Shown: piece after piece, positions 12,373 through 22,134 of the stretch
Position numbering within the stretch: position 1 is the first letter of the stretch
Layout of the letters: every line of letters begins with the position of its first letter
NCBI GenBank assembly: GCA_029851415.1
Contig: CM056742.1
Location: forward strand, 78,172,748-78,236,747
Direction of reading: 5' to 3'
Source of the DNA: Eretmocerus hayati
Taxonomy: Eukaryota > Arthropoda > Insecta > Hymenoptera > Aphelinidae
DNA length: 64,000 bases
Made by a program: the position numbers and the translations under genes
Notes under the pieces: generated by a model
What the model saw: the letters and a program-made list of their open reading frames with translations, nothing else
The model's database searches: none
What the model was told of the DNA's origin: nothing

Positions 12373-13174
12373 TATGACGGTATATTAGCTCGTCATTTTA
12401 ATGATATGCGAGTCCGCAAAGTGCAATGCGGCTCGCCCGCATCTGCTTGGCTGCCACTGCATCGGGTCCCCGGACAACCTCCTGGCGGTTGCTCTCGTTC
12501 GGTATCAAGTATGACGGACGAACGACAGGGAGACACGTATGAATTTATAAGAACAGCAAGTACATAATCAGATGGGGTATTTATTCACGAAATGAATTTA
12601 ACAAGAAAGCGCATCCGAGTGCAACGCAACAGGTGAAAAACTCGCGAGGGAGAGCCGCACACAATGAGAGAGAGAGAGAGATACATTCTCGGCTGGTACT
12701 CACGCTGCGAAGACGCTTTTCAACAGGCCGCTGCCTCGGGAACGCCAAAGATCGGGAGTCCGCTGACTGTCGCACAAGTCCGGGTGGAATAACCCCCGTT
12801 GCCGTTGGGTACGGAAGCCTCGGCACCTGCAGGACCTGCGTCGGATGTCGGGGCGACCGGAGCACACGCGGCGCGGGAGAGGTTAGCCTCGATACGGGTC
12901 ACACGATGTGTAGCGGACGACGACCGGAACAAGTCTGCTCGCTCATGGAATGGCCGCGAACTGCGCGAGCCGCGAGCTGCGTTCCTATTGGCCAGCCATT
13001 TTGGGCGCGCGCGCATTCTCTGTCTCTCTCATATTCAAACCTGTGTGTTGCTCTCCCTTTGCTGCTACTCGGGTATACACCTGTAACAATCTTTTGGATA
13101 CATCAATATATGAGATTCGATAATAACTTATATCTATTTGCCAAGGAGAGAGTGATGGGACTTCACCCGTCACA
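12373..13174 (-). repeat. 3' LTR (left copy), 802 bp
   Basis: It matches 21331-22134 almost base for base. The ends carry a short inverted repeat: TGACGG near the left end and CCGTCA near the right. On the element strand the LTR begins TGTGACGGG. Within it a (GA)n tract lies at 12666-12681, a CCAAT box at 12991-12987, AATAAA at 12585-12580 (a candidate polyadenylation signal) and TATAAA at 12549-12544. Which of these acts in transcription cannot be decided from sequence. Open frames of 95-203 codons in the LTR are fortuitous. Confidence 0.93.
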
Positions 13175-13188
13175 TACCCTCCCCCCAG
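13175..13188 (-). promoter_or_regulatory. Polypurine tract for plus-strand priming
   Basis: Read on the element strand, the bases directly upstream of the 3' LTR are CTGGGGGGAGGGTA. A purine-rich run ending at the LTR boundary is the standard primer for plus-strand DNA synthesis in LTR elements. Its position supports the LTR start at 13174. Confidence 0.8.
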
Positions 13189-13596
13189 ACGCCGTTAGCC
13201 TAAGCGTACCGGCTCGAGAAGATCTCTCTCTGAGGCAACTATAATGAAAATAAAAGTTATTAGAAAAATTATTTATTTTATCAAAAGTACAAAAATATAA
13301 TTGTCGAACCCGTCGACTAATCTTGTAAATAATAAACTTTGGCTGATTGCCTTGAACGAGCGAGCTCGCATTTCATTGACCAGATGTACACATCATCAGT
13401 CTCTAAAATAAAAGAAAACAGAAGAAAGAACTGCACTTGATTAGTGACTTAGCAAGAAAGGAACTTTTCCATATTAAGTATGGCATTGTAGATAGCAATT
13501 TTAAGTATGTAAATATGTAAATAGTAGAAAAATTGTAAATATGTAAATAGAATCAAAGGAAAGGTAAGGAAAATGTTGCCACTCTCGTGGGCTCTC
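13189..13596 (-). other. Element 3' untranslated region, no env
   Basis: About 400 bp separate the pol stop from the polypurine tract. The stretch is AT-rich and contains a short direct repeat of TGTAAATATGTAAATAG (near 13503-13549). No open frame with a signal peptide or membrane segment is present, so the element has no envelope gene here. Confidence 0.75.
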
Positions 13597-16500
13597 TCAC
13601 AGCGATGAAATGATTTTTCCGGACCGAGTTTTCCGAGGTGATGCCTCGTCCGATGGTACTTGCAGCGATGGCGCATTTTTTGAACCTTTAGGCCGTCCGC
13701 GACGTCTCACGGTGTTTGAATCGGTGTGTTGATCGGTCTCCGCGCGTTGGTCATTCGTTTCCGGTGTATTTTCCGTTTCCTGATCATTTTTCGCATGCGA
13801 CGGATCATTCGCAGGTTGTTCGCTTTCCGCGTCAGGCGTATTTTGCGGAACGGTCGCAGTGTTCGGATCGCGTGCTGACGGTGCTCCGGTATTCACGGTT
13901 ATACGCGTTTTCCGGGGTCTGCCCCGCGGTTTCGCTCGCAATCGCGTTTGCGCATCATTTACAATTTCATCGTTGGACTCGTCTGGTCGAAGCTCGAGGT
14001 CGTTCTGCCCTGCAGTCGTCACGCCCTCGTCTTTTTCAGAAACAGCCTCACTCTCGTCTTCTTCAGAAACAGCATCCGTCCGGTCCGGTTCCTCCTCGTT
14101 TGAGAAAAATGGCTTAAGATCACATACTGGGAACGTTCCGAGTGAGACATTGTCATCGTCAACTACCTCGTATACATTCTCACCTAGTTTTGCTGAGATC
14201 TTGCCAGGTCCTCGGTATTTTGGTGCAAGTTTAGCGGAAATGCCTTTGACTGCAGACGACAAAATGCGATTGCGCATCCAAACTTTTTCGCCGACGGCAT
14301 ATCGCACGTCACGGCGGTGAGCATTATAATATTTGCTCTGGCGTTCTTGCGCTTTAGCTGAGTTGTCTGCTGCAATTTCACGCAACTTACTCAGATTTTC
14401 CATATGGTTTTCCCATGTTCCAAGCTCTTCGGCCTCTGCGGCTTCTGCAGCTGCCACATCCCCCTGTCTACGAAACGTATGTGGAGGCGTGGGGTTCCTC
14501 CCTAGGTTTAGGAACGCTGGAGACATTTTTGTCGATTCTTGGGTGGCTGTGTTTATTGCAAACATCAGCTCAGGTAACTTTTCATCCCACGTGTTGTGGT
14601 TTTCAGTCACGAATGCTGTTATCCTAGCGCGAAGCGTACGGTTCTTATTTTCCGTCGGATTAGCTTGCGGATGATAAGCTGGACTAAATGATTGTTTGAC
14701 GCCATTTTCTGTCAAGAACGTCTCAAGTTCTTTGTTTTTGAACTCCTTGCCATTATCCGCATGGAAAATCTCTGGCGTACCAAAGCGCATGAAAATTCGC
14801 TCCTTGAGTTCCTTGATGACAGTTTTTGCGTCAGCGCGTCTCGTTGCTACGATCTCTACCCAACGTGTGAAGAGATCCACGAAAACGATGATATGTTTGT
14901 TGCCCTGGACCGTGCGGACGTATGGGCCCATACAATCCGCAGCTACCATTGACCAAGGTTTCTTTGCTTGTCGTTTACCCATGAGTCCCGCTGGAGGTAG
15001 TTGCTGCACTTTTACTTGTTGACAGATGGAACAGCCTTTTACAAAGTTCGCGACATCCTTGTATAGGCTGGGCCAAAAGTAATAGCGTGCGATGTGATCT
15101 ACAGTTTTGGTGCGGCCGAAATGGCCAGCCGTTGCTTCGCAGTGTCCTTCAGACATGACTTGTGCCCTTTGCTCTCTGGCCAGAACGAGTTTCCAGGCGT
15201 CGTCGTCTGAGACGAGATCTTCTAGTATGCGATTTGGCCGCCAGATGTATAATCGACCCCCCGTGATCTTCATATGTGGGTAATCCTCAGGATTTTCTGA
15301 GACTGCTTGATACGTTTTCAAGTACCACGCATCTTGCGTCTCTGGCACCAATGGTTGCACAGCAGCTAACCCCTCCTCTGTTTCATCTTCATACATGCGA
15401 GATGAACAATCGGGTACGACATTAAGCTTGCCCTTGCGGTATTCTATGTCGAACGAGTACGATTGTAGCTCGAGAGCCCACCTTGCTAGACGTCCTGTCG
15501 GATTCTTCAAGTTGCATAACCACATTAAACAAGTATGGTCGGTTATCACTTTGAAATGGTATCCTTCGACATAACAGCGCCATTTGCGGATCGCCCATAG
15601 AACTGCAAGGCCCTCACATTCGCTGACAGAGTAGTTTGCCTCCGCTCGCGTGAGTACACGACTAGCGAAGCAAATAACTCTTTCTTCGTCGTCAATCGTC
15701 TGTGTAAGCACTGCACCCAGGCCGGTGTTCGAAGCATCGGTCTGGATACAGAACTGATGTTCAGGTTCAAATGAAGGTTGGGCTAAAACCGGAGCTGTTG
15801 CGACTAGCGCTTTAATCCTATCAAAGGACTCTTGTTGCTCGGTGCCCCATACGTACTTCACGTTTTTCTTTGTGAGCCTTGTAAGAGGTTCAGCAATAGT
15901 TGCAAAGTCTTTCAAAAATTTTCTGTACCACGAGGCCATGCCTAAAAAGCTCTGCAATTTTTTGATCTTTTTTGGTACTGGAAAATCCATGATTGGTGAA
16001 ATTCTGGAGGGATCTGGACGGCAACCGTCTTGATTTACTAACAGTCCCAAAAATCTAACCTCCTTTGCGCACCAAACGCTTTTCTCACGATTAACGGTGA
16101 GGTTAGCTTCGTTCAGGCGATTGAGGAATTTTTCCAGAACTTCGATGTGTTTTTCGAAGGTTTCGGTCACAATCAGTGAGTCATCTAAATATGTAACTAC
16201 CCATTCCGATAATTCTGGTGTAATGACCATGTCGGCAAGTTGTTGGCAGGTAGATGGCGCTCCTGAGAGACCGAAGGGCATGGTTACAAACTCAAATAAC
16301 CCTAGATTTTGAACTACGAACGCGGTCATAGGGATAGACTCTTCTTCTAGCTCTATCTGCAAAAACGCTTTGCTTAAGTCTATGACTGAGATATATTTTG
16401 CATTGCGTAGTTTTCGCATTATCACGTCCATAAAACGTTGAGGGTAAGCACACAGCTTTGACTCTTTATTCAACTTGCGGTAGTCGACGCACATGCGATA

Positions 16501-17379
16501 TGTCCCGTCTGGTTTTAAAACCATGACCACAGGACTCGACCATTGAGACTTGGATCTCCGGATGATCCCTTGTTCTAACCACTCGTTGACTTGCTTATGC
16601 ATTATTGCTTCAAGTTTCTTGGATACTGGATAATACTTTTGTTTAATCGGCGTGTTATCTGTGAGCTCGATTTTATGCTTAATCCATTTGGTACGACCAA
16701 GTTTACCATCATTGGCCGGAAGCGTCCTATCCAACATTCGCTGCAGCTTGTCTCTCTGAGCTTCTGCAAGATGTGCCAATCCAGCAGAGGATACAGGCGT
16801 TTCATTGCATGTCATTGAAGCCAGTTCGACTGGAAGGAGTTCCGCTCGTCCCTCAAGGCGAAGCATATTTTCGCGCGGTAATAATTGCGCATCAAGAGCT
16901 CGTATGAGATCTCCACCGATAAGCAGGTCGGCGTCTGCCTCTCTCAGCACGATGGCCCATACTGTTCTGGTTATTCCTCCTATAGTAAAAGGAAGTTCAA
17001 CTTCACCAAGTATAGGTGTACAATTCCCATCTGCGAGTCTGGCGCCTGGACCATAATAAGGTTCAATTTTTTGGCCTAGAGCTGTCGCTATTTGAAGACC
17101 AACTGGGCCAAGAGCTGTTCTTGAAGCACCCGGATCGAACAGTGCGCGAACGCTAAACTTGTCGATTTCCACGTCCACCCACCAGCGAGGGAAATGGTCC
17201 GGTTTATTTTCAATACTCCCAATATAATGCGTTTCCCCGCAATCTTCACAGAAAATTGGAGGAAATTCACTGGTAGACGCAGTATTAGGAGAAGGTGGTA
17301 GCCCCGGGCAGGTCTCGTGCTCCTGGCTGGGGACAGCAGCGACCTCATCTACTTGTCCCCCTCCGCTTTTCCCGAACAC
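13597..17379 (-). CDS. pol: Pol polyprotein: protease, reverse transcriptase, RNase H, integrase, AT-hook tail
   Basis: An uninterrupted frame of 1260 codons, numbered from a GTG codon after an in-frame stop; expression should come by -1 frameshifting from gag, not from this codon. Visible domains: aspartic protease with D82 in a DPGA context (DTG/DSG is usual); reverse transcriptase about 240-500 with D334 and YLDD at 397-400; RNase H about 540-661 with D548, E589, D614 and D657; integrase zinc finger H746, H753, C783, C786; integrase core D815, D875, E910; a GPY/F-like module about 1050-1072. The acidic tail beyond about 1090 contains two AT-hook cores, PRGRP at 1151-1155 and RGRP at 1227-1230. 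The products copy the element RNA and integrate the DNA; the AT-hooks suggest binding to AT-rich DNA, which is inference. No broken catalytic residue is seen apart from the variant protease motif. Confidence 0.95.
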   Translation of the reverse strand: MFGKSGGGQVDEVAAVPSQEHETCPGLPPSPNTASTSEFPPIFCEDCGETHYIGSIENKPDHFPRWWVDVEIDKFSVRALFDPGASRTALGPVGLQIATALGQKIEPYYGPGARLADGNCTPILGEVELPFTIGGITRTVWAIVLREADADLLIGGDLIRALDAQLLPRENMLRLEGRAELLPVELASMTCNETPVSSAGLAHLAEAQRDKLQRMLDRTLPANDGKLGRTKWIKHKIELTDNTPIKQKYYPVSKKLEAIMHKQVNEWLEQGIIRRSKSQWSSPVVMVLKPDGTYRMCVDYRKLNKESKLCAYPQRFMDVIMRKLRNAKYISVIDLSKAFLQIELEEESIPMTAFVVQNLGLFEFVTMPFGLSGAPSTCQQLADMVITPELSEWVVTYLDDSLIVTETFEKHIEVLEKFLNRLNEANLTVNREKSVWCAKEVRFLGLLVNQDGCRPDPSRISPIMDFPVPKKIKKLQSFLGMASWYRKFLKDFATIAEPLTRLTKKNVKYVWGTEQQESFDRIKALVATAPVLAQPSFEPEHQFCIQTDASNTGLGAVLTQTIDDEERVICFASRVLTRAEANYSVSECEGLAVLWAIRKWRCYVEGYHFKVITDHTCLMWLCNLKNPTGRLARWALELQSYSFDIEYRKGKLNVVPDCSSRMYEDETEEGLAAVQPLVPETQDAWYLKTYQAVSENPEDYPHMKITGGRLYIWRPNRILEDLVSDDDAWKLVLAREQRAQVMSEGHCEATAGHFGRTKTVDHIARYYFWPSLYKDVANFVKGCSICQQVKVQQLPPAGLMGKRQAKKPWSMVAADCMGPYVRTVQGNKHIIVFVDLFTRWVEIVATRRADAKTVIKELKERIFMRFGTPEIFHADNGKEFKNKELETFLTENGVKQSFSPAYHPQANPTENKNRTLRARITAFVTENHNTWDEKLPELMFAINTATQESTKMSPAFLNLGRNPTPPHTFRRQGDVAAAEAAEAEELGTWENHMENLSKLREIAADNSAKAQERQSKYYNAHRRDVRYAVGEKVWMRNRILSSAVKGISAKLAPKYRGPGKISAKLGENVYEVVDDDNVSLGTFPVCDLKPFFSNEEEPDRTDAVSEEDESEAVSEKDEGVTTAGQNDLELRPDESNDEIVNDAQTRLRAKPRGRPRKTRITVNTGAPSARDPNTATVPQNTPDAESEQPANDPSHAKNDQETENTPETNDQRAETDQHTDSNTVRRRGRPKGSKNAPSLQVPSDEASPRKTRSGKIISSL
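17310..17373 (-). promoter_or_regulatory. Putative gag-pol -1 ribosomal frameshift signal
   Basis: On the element strand GGGAAAA (17373-17367) falls as G GGA AAA in the gag frame, the canonical X XXY YYZ arrangement. A 6-base spacer (GCGGAG) is followed by GGGGACA (17360-17354), which pairs perfectly with TGTCCCC (17335-17329) around an 18-base loop. Loop bases AGGTC (17345-17341) can pair with GACCT (17314-17310), so an H-type pseudoknot is possible. A -1 shift here leads from the gag frame directly into the pol frame, and the gag-frame stop (17351-17349) lies in the loop. Activity is inferred, not measured. Confidence 0.75.
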
Positions 17380-17612
17380 TCAGGACAAGTGGGTCTGATA
17401 TGACCTGGCCAACCGCAGCCATAACACTGCATATTTTCTTTTGGGCCTGGTTCCTTGTTGGCATTATGCTTGCTGACCACTTTGTCAGACTTGTCTTCGC
17501 CCTCCTGGGCAGGCTCCTTCTTCTTCTTCTTGTTTCTCCTCCAGTTTTTCTTCGCCTCTTGATCGGCAGGTTTATCAGATGAAGTACTCGAAGTTGAATT
17601 TGGTGCACTAGG
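17349..17612 (-). pseudogene. Gag nucleocapsid segment cut off by an amber codon
   Basis: After the TAG at 17615-17613 the gag frame remains open for 87 codons to a second TAG at 17351-17349. This segment is rich in Lys/Arg and carries a CCHC zinc knuckle (17426-17385, spacing C-X2-C-X4-H-X4-C), the mark of a retroelement nucleocapsid. It must normally be the C-terminal end of Gag. The segment lies just upstream of the frameshift site, so ribosomes must pass the amber codon to make either nucleocapsid or Pol. The codon is therefore either a recent inactivating change or a site of readthrough; the bases after it (CCT) do not match the common CARYYA readthrough context. Confidence 0.8.
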
Positions 17613-19745
17613 CTAAGCAGCTGCCCCAGAGTTTGAATTTGCATTTTTTAACGCGTTTGCAATCGCTTTATTTATGATCGACTCGAGATTTGATGGCGTT
17701 GGCGCAGCAGCAGCCGGAGCCTGTGAAGCAGTGGTTAGTTTAGACGTTGCTTCCACGAGTCTGCTCAAAACTGTAGTCAATTCGCTAGGCGGAGGATCGC
17801 TCAACGCCGCGAGGTTAGGTTTGTTTGGCTTGGTCTCTGCTTTTGCGCTGTGACACGCGACTTCTGGAAGCAGAGCCATCTCCGGGGGTGGTGGTGGTTT
17901 GTAGTTCTTCTCAGACCATAACAAACTCTCTGCATCTCTTGCGAGCTCTAGAAGGGAGTCGATGTCCGTAACTTCTTGCCTACGCACCAGTTTTCTTATT
18001 TCAGGGATCATATTCCTGTACAGAAGATCAAGTTGTTCTTCCTCTCCCCAAGGTCTATCAAATCTGCCTAAAATCGTGAGCAGACTGAAGATATAATCCC
18101 TGGCAGGTTCTTGTTTCCCTTGAGTACGCGTCTGCGCTTCCACTATTAGCTTGTGTTGGAAATTGCGGTCTACACCGTATGTACGGCGAGCGCTTGCGCA
18201 AAAATCGTCCCAAGTTGTCCATTTTTTCCGAGCTTGGCGGCACCAAATTAGCGCTGCGCCAGTCATAAGCTCCGTCATTCCGTTGAGTAAATCATCATCA
18301 TCGATGTGTGCCAAAGCACGGCATTCTTCCACTCGTTGGATGAACTCTTCAATACTTATTGATTTTTCTCCGCCTGTGAAATTTATTTTCCAAGCCCGAA
18401 CAATTTTTCCGACATCCTGCTTATTATAACTTGAATTGGCAGGCCTCTGTGATCTGGATGTCGAGATAGTCTCTGCTGACACCCTCCCCCCGGGCGCGGT
18501 ATTCGCAACCACAGGGTCATTACGAAAAACATTGTTATTTGGGGAGCTCATGCCTCCAAGATCTTGAGCAATGTTGTTTGGAATTTGTGCTGTTGAGCTC
18601 ATTGGTCCACTCCCAGGTATTCTTCCAAAGGAAGGTGTAAAGTTAGGTGCGTGTGCGTTCAGCGCTGATCTTCCAAAGCTTAGTGGGTTCGGAAAGCATT
18701 GCGATACCGCAGTCGTGAAATCGCTCACATTGTAATTATTATCGTTATGGATATGTCTTACATTGTGGTAATCGCCGAAAGTTACTCTTGGAGTGCCTTG
18801 ATATGTCGAGGATTGTAGAGAACCAGGCGTGAAGATTTGTGACTGCGTGACTTGGGTAGCTTGGGCTTGAGTCACCTCATCTAAGGCCCTTTCGACTTGT
18901 ACCAACAAGTCACGTGGTACTCGATACTGCTTACCAGCACTATCTTGCACAACTGCCATACCCCTTGAACCCGCAGAGTTGTTATATAGAAGCGAATCGC
19001 CTTGAGTTGCAGTAACAGTTGTTGTAGTCGTGGTGTCATCACCTATTGTTATTTGATATTGCCCACGAACCGTTACTTTTGATGGCACGATCCCTCTATC
19101 TACTTGTTCTTGGGTCAACATTGAAATTCCGGATGACGAAAACGAAGGCATGGGATTCCATGTAGATGTTGATAGATCAGCCGTTGTTGTTATAGTTTGA
19201 GTGGATGACGTTTGAGGTACGGATATTTGCGGTGGCGCTAGGTTTTGTAGGGTGACCGGTGGAACCCTAAACGTGATCCCTGTACCACGACCGGTGCCCG
19301 CGGCGCTGCTTGTATTTACCCCCAAATTCCTACTCGAAGCGTCTTCAGTCGTTTGCATTCCAGGGACGACTTGGTGTGAGCTATTTGCCAACGGAATACC
19401 CAATATAGATGTATCCGTTTCTTCATGTGGCGTGTGCGCACGCGATACGATGATTCGGCGGTGTTCATCAGTGACTCCAATTTCAGCCAAAATTGTCTCG
19501 AGCTTCACTTCTCGACGAGTCTTCAGTTCGTTATCTTCGATCTCTTCATCGATCCGCTCAAAATCATTCTCCCTGTACTCACCGCGTAATCTAGAGGCAA
19601 GTCTATCGAGTTTTTCAAAATATGTACCAGTTTTCTTTAATTCAAGATCTTTTAAAATAGGTAGTAATTCTGCTTGCCGTTTTGTGCCGAGCCACTCTTG
19701 AATTTGTGACTCAAGATCTTGTGAAAAGTCTGCGTAAGTCGCCAT
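17613..19745 (-). CDS. gag: Gag polyprotein, capsid region
   Basis: A frame of 710 codons from ATG at 19745, which has a good start context (A at -3, G at +4). The frame is open 13 codons further up, but only to a GTG, so that extension is not used. The N-terminal ~100 residues are charged and probably helical. Residues about 110-440 are rich in Ser, Thr, Gln and Pro and look disordered. Residues about 447-610 resemble the retrotransposon gag capsid fold, with a phenylalanine-glycine-glycine start, an F-x-x-R-V-E-E motif, and W-x-x-W-x-x-F further on. The tail is Pro/Ala-rich. Gag assembles the particle that packages element RNA. The frame ends at an amber codon before the zinc-knuckle segment. 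Confidence 0.9.
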   Translation of the reverse strand: MATYADFSQDLESQIQEWLGTKRQAELLPILKDLELKKTGTYFEKLDRLASRLRGEYRENDFERIDEEIEDNELKTRREVKLETILAEIGVTDEHRRIIVSRAHTPHEETDTSILGIPLANSSHQVVPGMQTTEDASSRNLGVNTSSAAGTGRGTGITFRVPPVTLQNLAPPQISVPQTSSTQTITTTADLSTSTWNPMPSFSSSGISMLTQEQVDRGIVPSKVTVRGQYQITIGDDTTTTTTVTATQGDSLLYNNSAGSRGMAVVQDSAGKQYRVPRDLLVQVERALDEVTQAQATQVTQSQIFTPGSLQSSTYQGTPRVTFGDYHNVRHIHNDNNYNVSDFTTAVSQCFPNPLSFGRSALNAHAPNFTPSFGRIPGSGPMSSTAQIPNNIAQDLGGMSSPNNNVFRNDPVVANTAPGGRVSAETISTSRSQRPANSSYNKQDVGKIVRAWKINFTGGEKSISIEEFIQRVEECRALAHIDDDDLLNGMTELMTGAALIWCRQARKKWTTWDDFCASARRTYGVDRNFQHKLIVEAQTRTQGKQEPARDYIFSLLTILGRFDRPWGEEEQLDLLYRNMIPEIRKLVRRQEVTDIDSLLELARDAESLLWSEKNYKPPPPPEMALLPEVACHSAKAETKPNKPNLAALSDPPPSELTTVLSRLVEATSKLTTASQAPAAAAPTPSNLESIINKAIANALKNANSNSGAAA

Positions 19746-21316
19746 TTTACAAAGTAAATAAATCAATTCCTCACTAATATTCACTAACGCGGAGCAGCAA
19801 AATGCATCTGCTCACTTTGGCCAAAATTTCATGAAAGTGCTGTCACATAGCACAAGAAGTTTCCATTCAATGTACAATCTGGATATGCATACAAGCGCTG
19901 CTCTCAGTTCCGCGTTTCATTCATTCGAAATTAGAATTTTCATCCAAAGAAATTTAAGAATTAAATCTGTAAAAATTTCCGAGAAATCTCAAAATTCCAG
20001 AATTACTGAAAAATTCAGCGAAATTTACTCAAAAGTGAGCTGAGAGAGCCTACATCTATTCAATTTTGGCTAAAGTGTGCGTCATTTACTTAAACTAGCG
20101 CAAAAATTACGAGGAAATATTTTTTTCGGAGTTGTAACGCGACCTAGCTAGCCTACAAGATAGTCTGTTGCACTAGCAGACGACGTAAATTTGATCCAGA
20201 ATTTTCCATATAAAAGAAAATCAAAGAGCGCAGTGCGCATTGCCTGGTACAATTTTCACCTGAAAACCCTAATCGCAACTCTAAAAAATTCCGAATGCGA
20301 GTACAGGACGCATAAACATCCAACATTCCAACACACTAACACTCTGCACACTGATCATACCTTATAGTATATTATTTTTGCAGATTACTACAAAGATTTC
20401 ATGTTTCTGCATTTTGCAGTGATTTAAAAAATTCCAGTTCGAAAAGTGCAATTTTAGAACTAAACGCAAGATTTCAACTCCATTTCGCATCATTTTCGCA
20501 AAATTATTACTAAATCGCGGTACTAATGCGAATGCGCTGCAAGATTTGGCGATCTGTAGCGTGAATCGGTTTTTCCTCGATTTTACAAAATTTAATCAAA
20601 TAATTTTTACCATGACTCCAGAAATTTCCACGAATTTTCCGGTTTTTCCGCACTGGAAAGCTGCTATACATTAGCAGATGCACGTAAAACACGAGAGAAA
20701 GATTTTCAGCAAAACCGCATCATTATGAAAGCCACAGAGTCACTGTATCTTGCCTCGCATCCGGAGACTTGAATGCCCTATAGTCGTTGTATATCTATAT
20801 ACACTCATACCGACACACTGTAGCATTCCGCACACTCGCGTCGACGCAATTTTCAAACTTCAAGATTTTTGGATTTGATATTCCGCTCGCCTGCAGATAT
20901 AATACCCACGCATACGAGCGTGATACGGGCTGCCTGTAATTAATAAGCAGCTCTAGCGTGAAAGGGGCTTGCAGCTATACAGCTGATTCAAGCGCGATCG
21001 ATAATTAAATATATGTATATCGCGTCACTTCCACGATGAATTCAAATCGATCATCTTAACCGATGAATAATCACGCGATCAGCACACCTGCGTCGTCGCA
21101 TCACTCACGTCGCTATACATAATGTCCCGGTATACGCACACCAATGCAGCTACTATATATATATATATATATATCACCGCTTTCGCGCTTTAAGCAGCAT
21201 AGAAATTTCGATGGCGCGCGATTTTACTAGCCGGCGACGGCGACGATGATGATCCGCGCACTAGGTTCATAACACTCGCGAACGCGCAATTATTTTGTCC
21301 AGCTAGTGGATTATTT
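19746..21316 (-). other. Element 5' leader
   Basis: About 1.57 kb lies between the primer-binding site and the gag start. It is AT-rich, has no long open frame, and contains a (TA)n microsatellite at 21154-21174. By analogy with other LTR elements, the packaging signal should be here; I cannot identify it. Several short ATG-initiated frames exist that might affect translation of gag. Confidence 0.65.
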
Positions 21317-21328
21317 CGTTGGGCGCCA
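21317..21328 (-). promoter_or_regulatory. Primer-binding site, tRNA-Lys type
   Basis: Two bases after the end of the 5' LTR the element strand reads TGGCGCCCAACG. This is complementary to the 3' end of a tRNA-Lys (CCA tail included) over 12 bases. tRNA-Lys priming is common in insect Gypsy-type elements. It fixes the element orientation and the inner LTR boundary. Confidence 0.85.
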
Positions 21329-21330
21329 TT

Positions 21331-22134
21331 TATGACGGTATATTAGCTCGTCATTTTAATGATATGCGAGTCCGCAAAGTGCAATGCGGCTCGCCCGCAT
21401 CTGCTTGGCTGCCACTGCATCGGGTCCCCGGACAACCTCCTGGCGGTTGCTCTCGTTCGGTATCAAGTATGACGGACGAACGACAGGGAGACACGTATGA
21501 ATTTATAAGAACAGCAAGTACATAATCAGATGGGGTATTTATTCACGAAATGAATTTAACAAGAAAGCGCATCCGAGCGCAACGCAACAGGTGAAAAACT
21601 CGCGAGGGAGAGCCGCACACAATGAGAGAGAGAGAGAGAGATACATTCTCGGCTGGTACTCACGCTGCGAAGACGCTTTTCAACAGGCCGCTGCCTCGGG
21701 AACGCCAAAGATCGGGAGTCCGCTGACTGTCGCACAAGTCCGGGTGGAATAACCCCCGTTGCCGTTGGGTACGGAAGCCTCGGCACCTGTAGGACCTGCG
21801 TCGGATGTCGGGGCGACCGGAGTACACGCGGCGCGGGAGAGGTTAGCCTCGATACGGGTCACACGATGTGTAGCGGACGACGACCGGAACAAGTCTGCTC
21901 GCTCATGGAATGGCCGCGAACTGCGCGAGCCGCGAGCTGCGTTCCTATTGGCCAGCCATTTTGGGCGCGCGCGCATTCTCTGTCTCTCTCATATTCAAAC
22001 CTGTGTGTTGCTCTCCCTTTGCTGCTACTCGGGTATACACTTGTAACAATTTTTTGGATACATCAATATATGAGATTCGATAATAACTTATATCTATTTG
22101 CCGAGGAGAGAGTGATGGGACTTTACCCGTCACA
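21331..22134 (-). repeat. 5' LTR (right copy), 804 bp
   Basis: It is the partner of 12373-13174, with about seven substitutions, all transitions, and two extra bases in the (GA)n tract (21624-21641). Transcription of the element should start inside it, reading toward lower coordinates. The CCAAT box and the (GA)n tract, which in insects can bind GAGA-type factors, are candidate promoter parts. The LTR ends CCCGTCACA followed by the target duplication ACGT. Confidence 0.93.

Larger units (their letters stand above)
12373..22134 (-). mobile_element. Ty3/Gypsy-type LTR retrotransposon, nearly intact
   Basis: A complete element of about 9.76 kb reads on the minus strand. In element order it has: 5' LTR (22134-21331), tRNA-Lys primer-binding site, ~1.57-kb leader, gag, a -1 overlapping pol (protease, reverse transcriptase, RNase H, integrase), polypurine tract and 3' LTR (13174-12373). 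The order RT-RNaseH-integrase places it in Ty3/Gypsy and not Ty1/Copia. No env frame follows pol. The two LTRs differ by about seven transitions and one 2-bp (GA)n length change over about 802 bp (~0.9%), so insertion was recent. The main defect is one amber codon in gag. It inserted beside or into a hairpin-rich repeat that continues at 22135. Confidence 0.95.

Noticed and set aside
12633..13244. 203-codon plus-strand frame
   Set aside because: It lies in the LTR, antisense to the element, and its relative in the other LTR is of different length; it has no domain.
13175..13596. Possible env gene after pol
   Set aside because: Only about 400 bp remain before the polypurine tract, with no adequate open frame, signal peptide or transmembrane segment.
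17345..17644. 99-codon minus-strand frame over the gag-pol junction
   Set aside because: It is in the third frame; the gag frame of the same DNA carries the zinc knuckle and explains the region.
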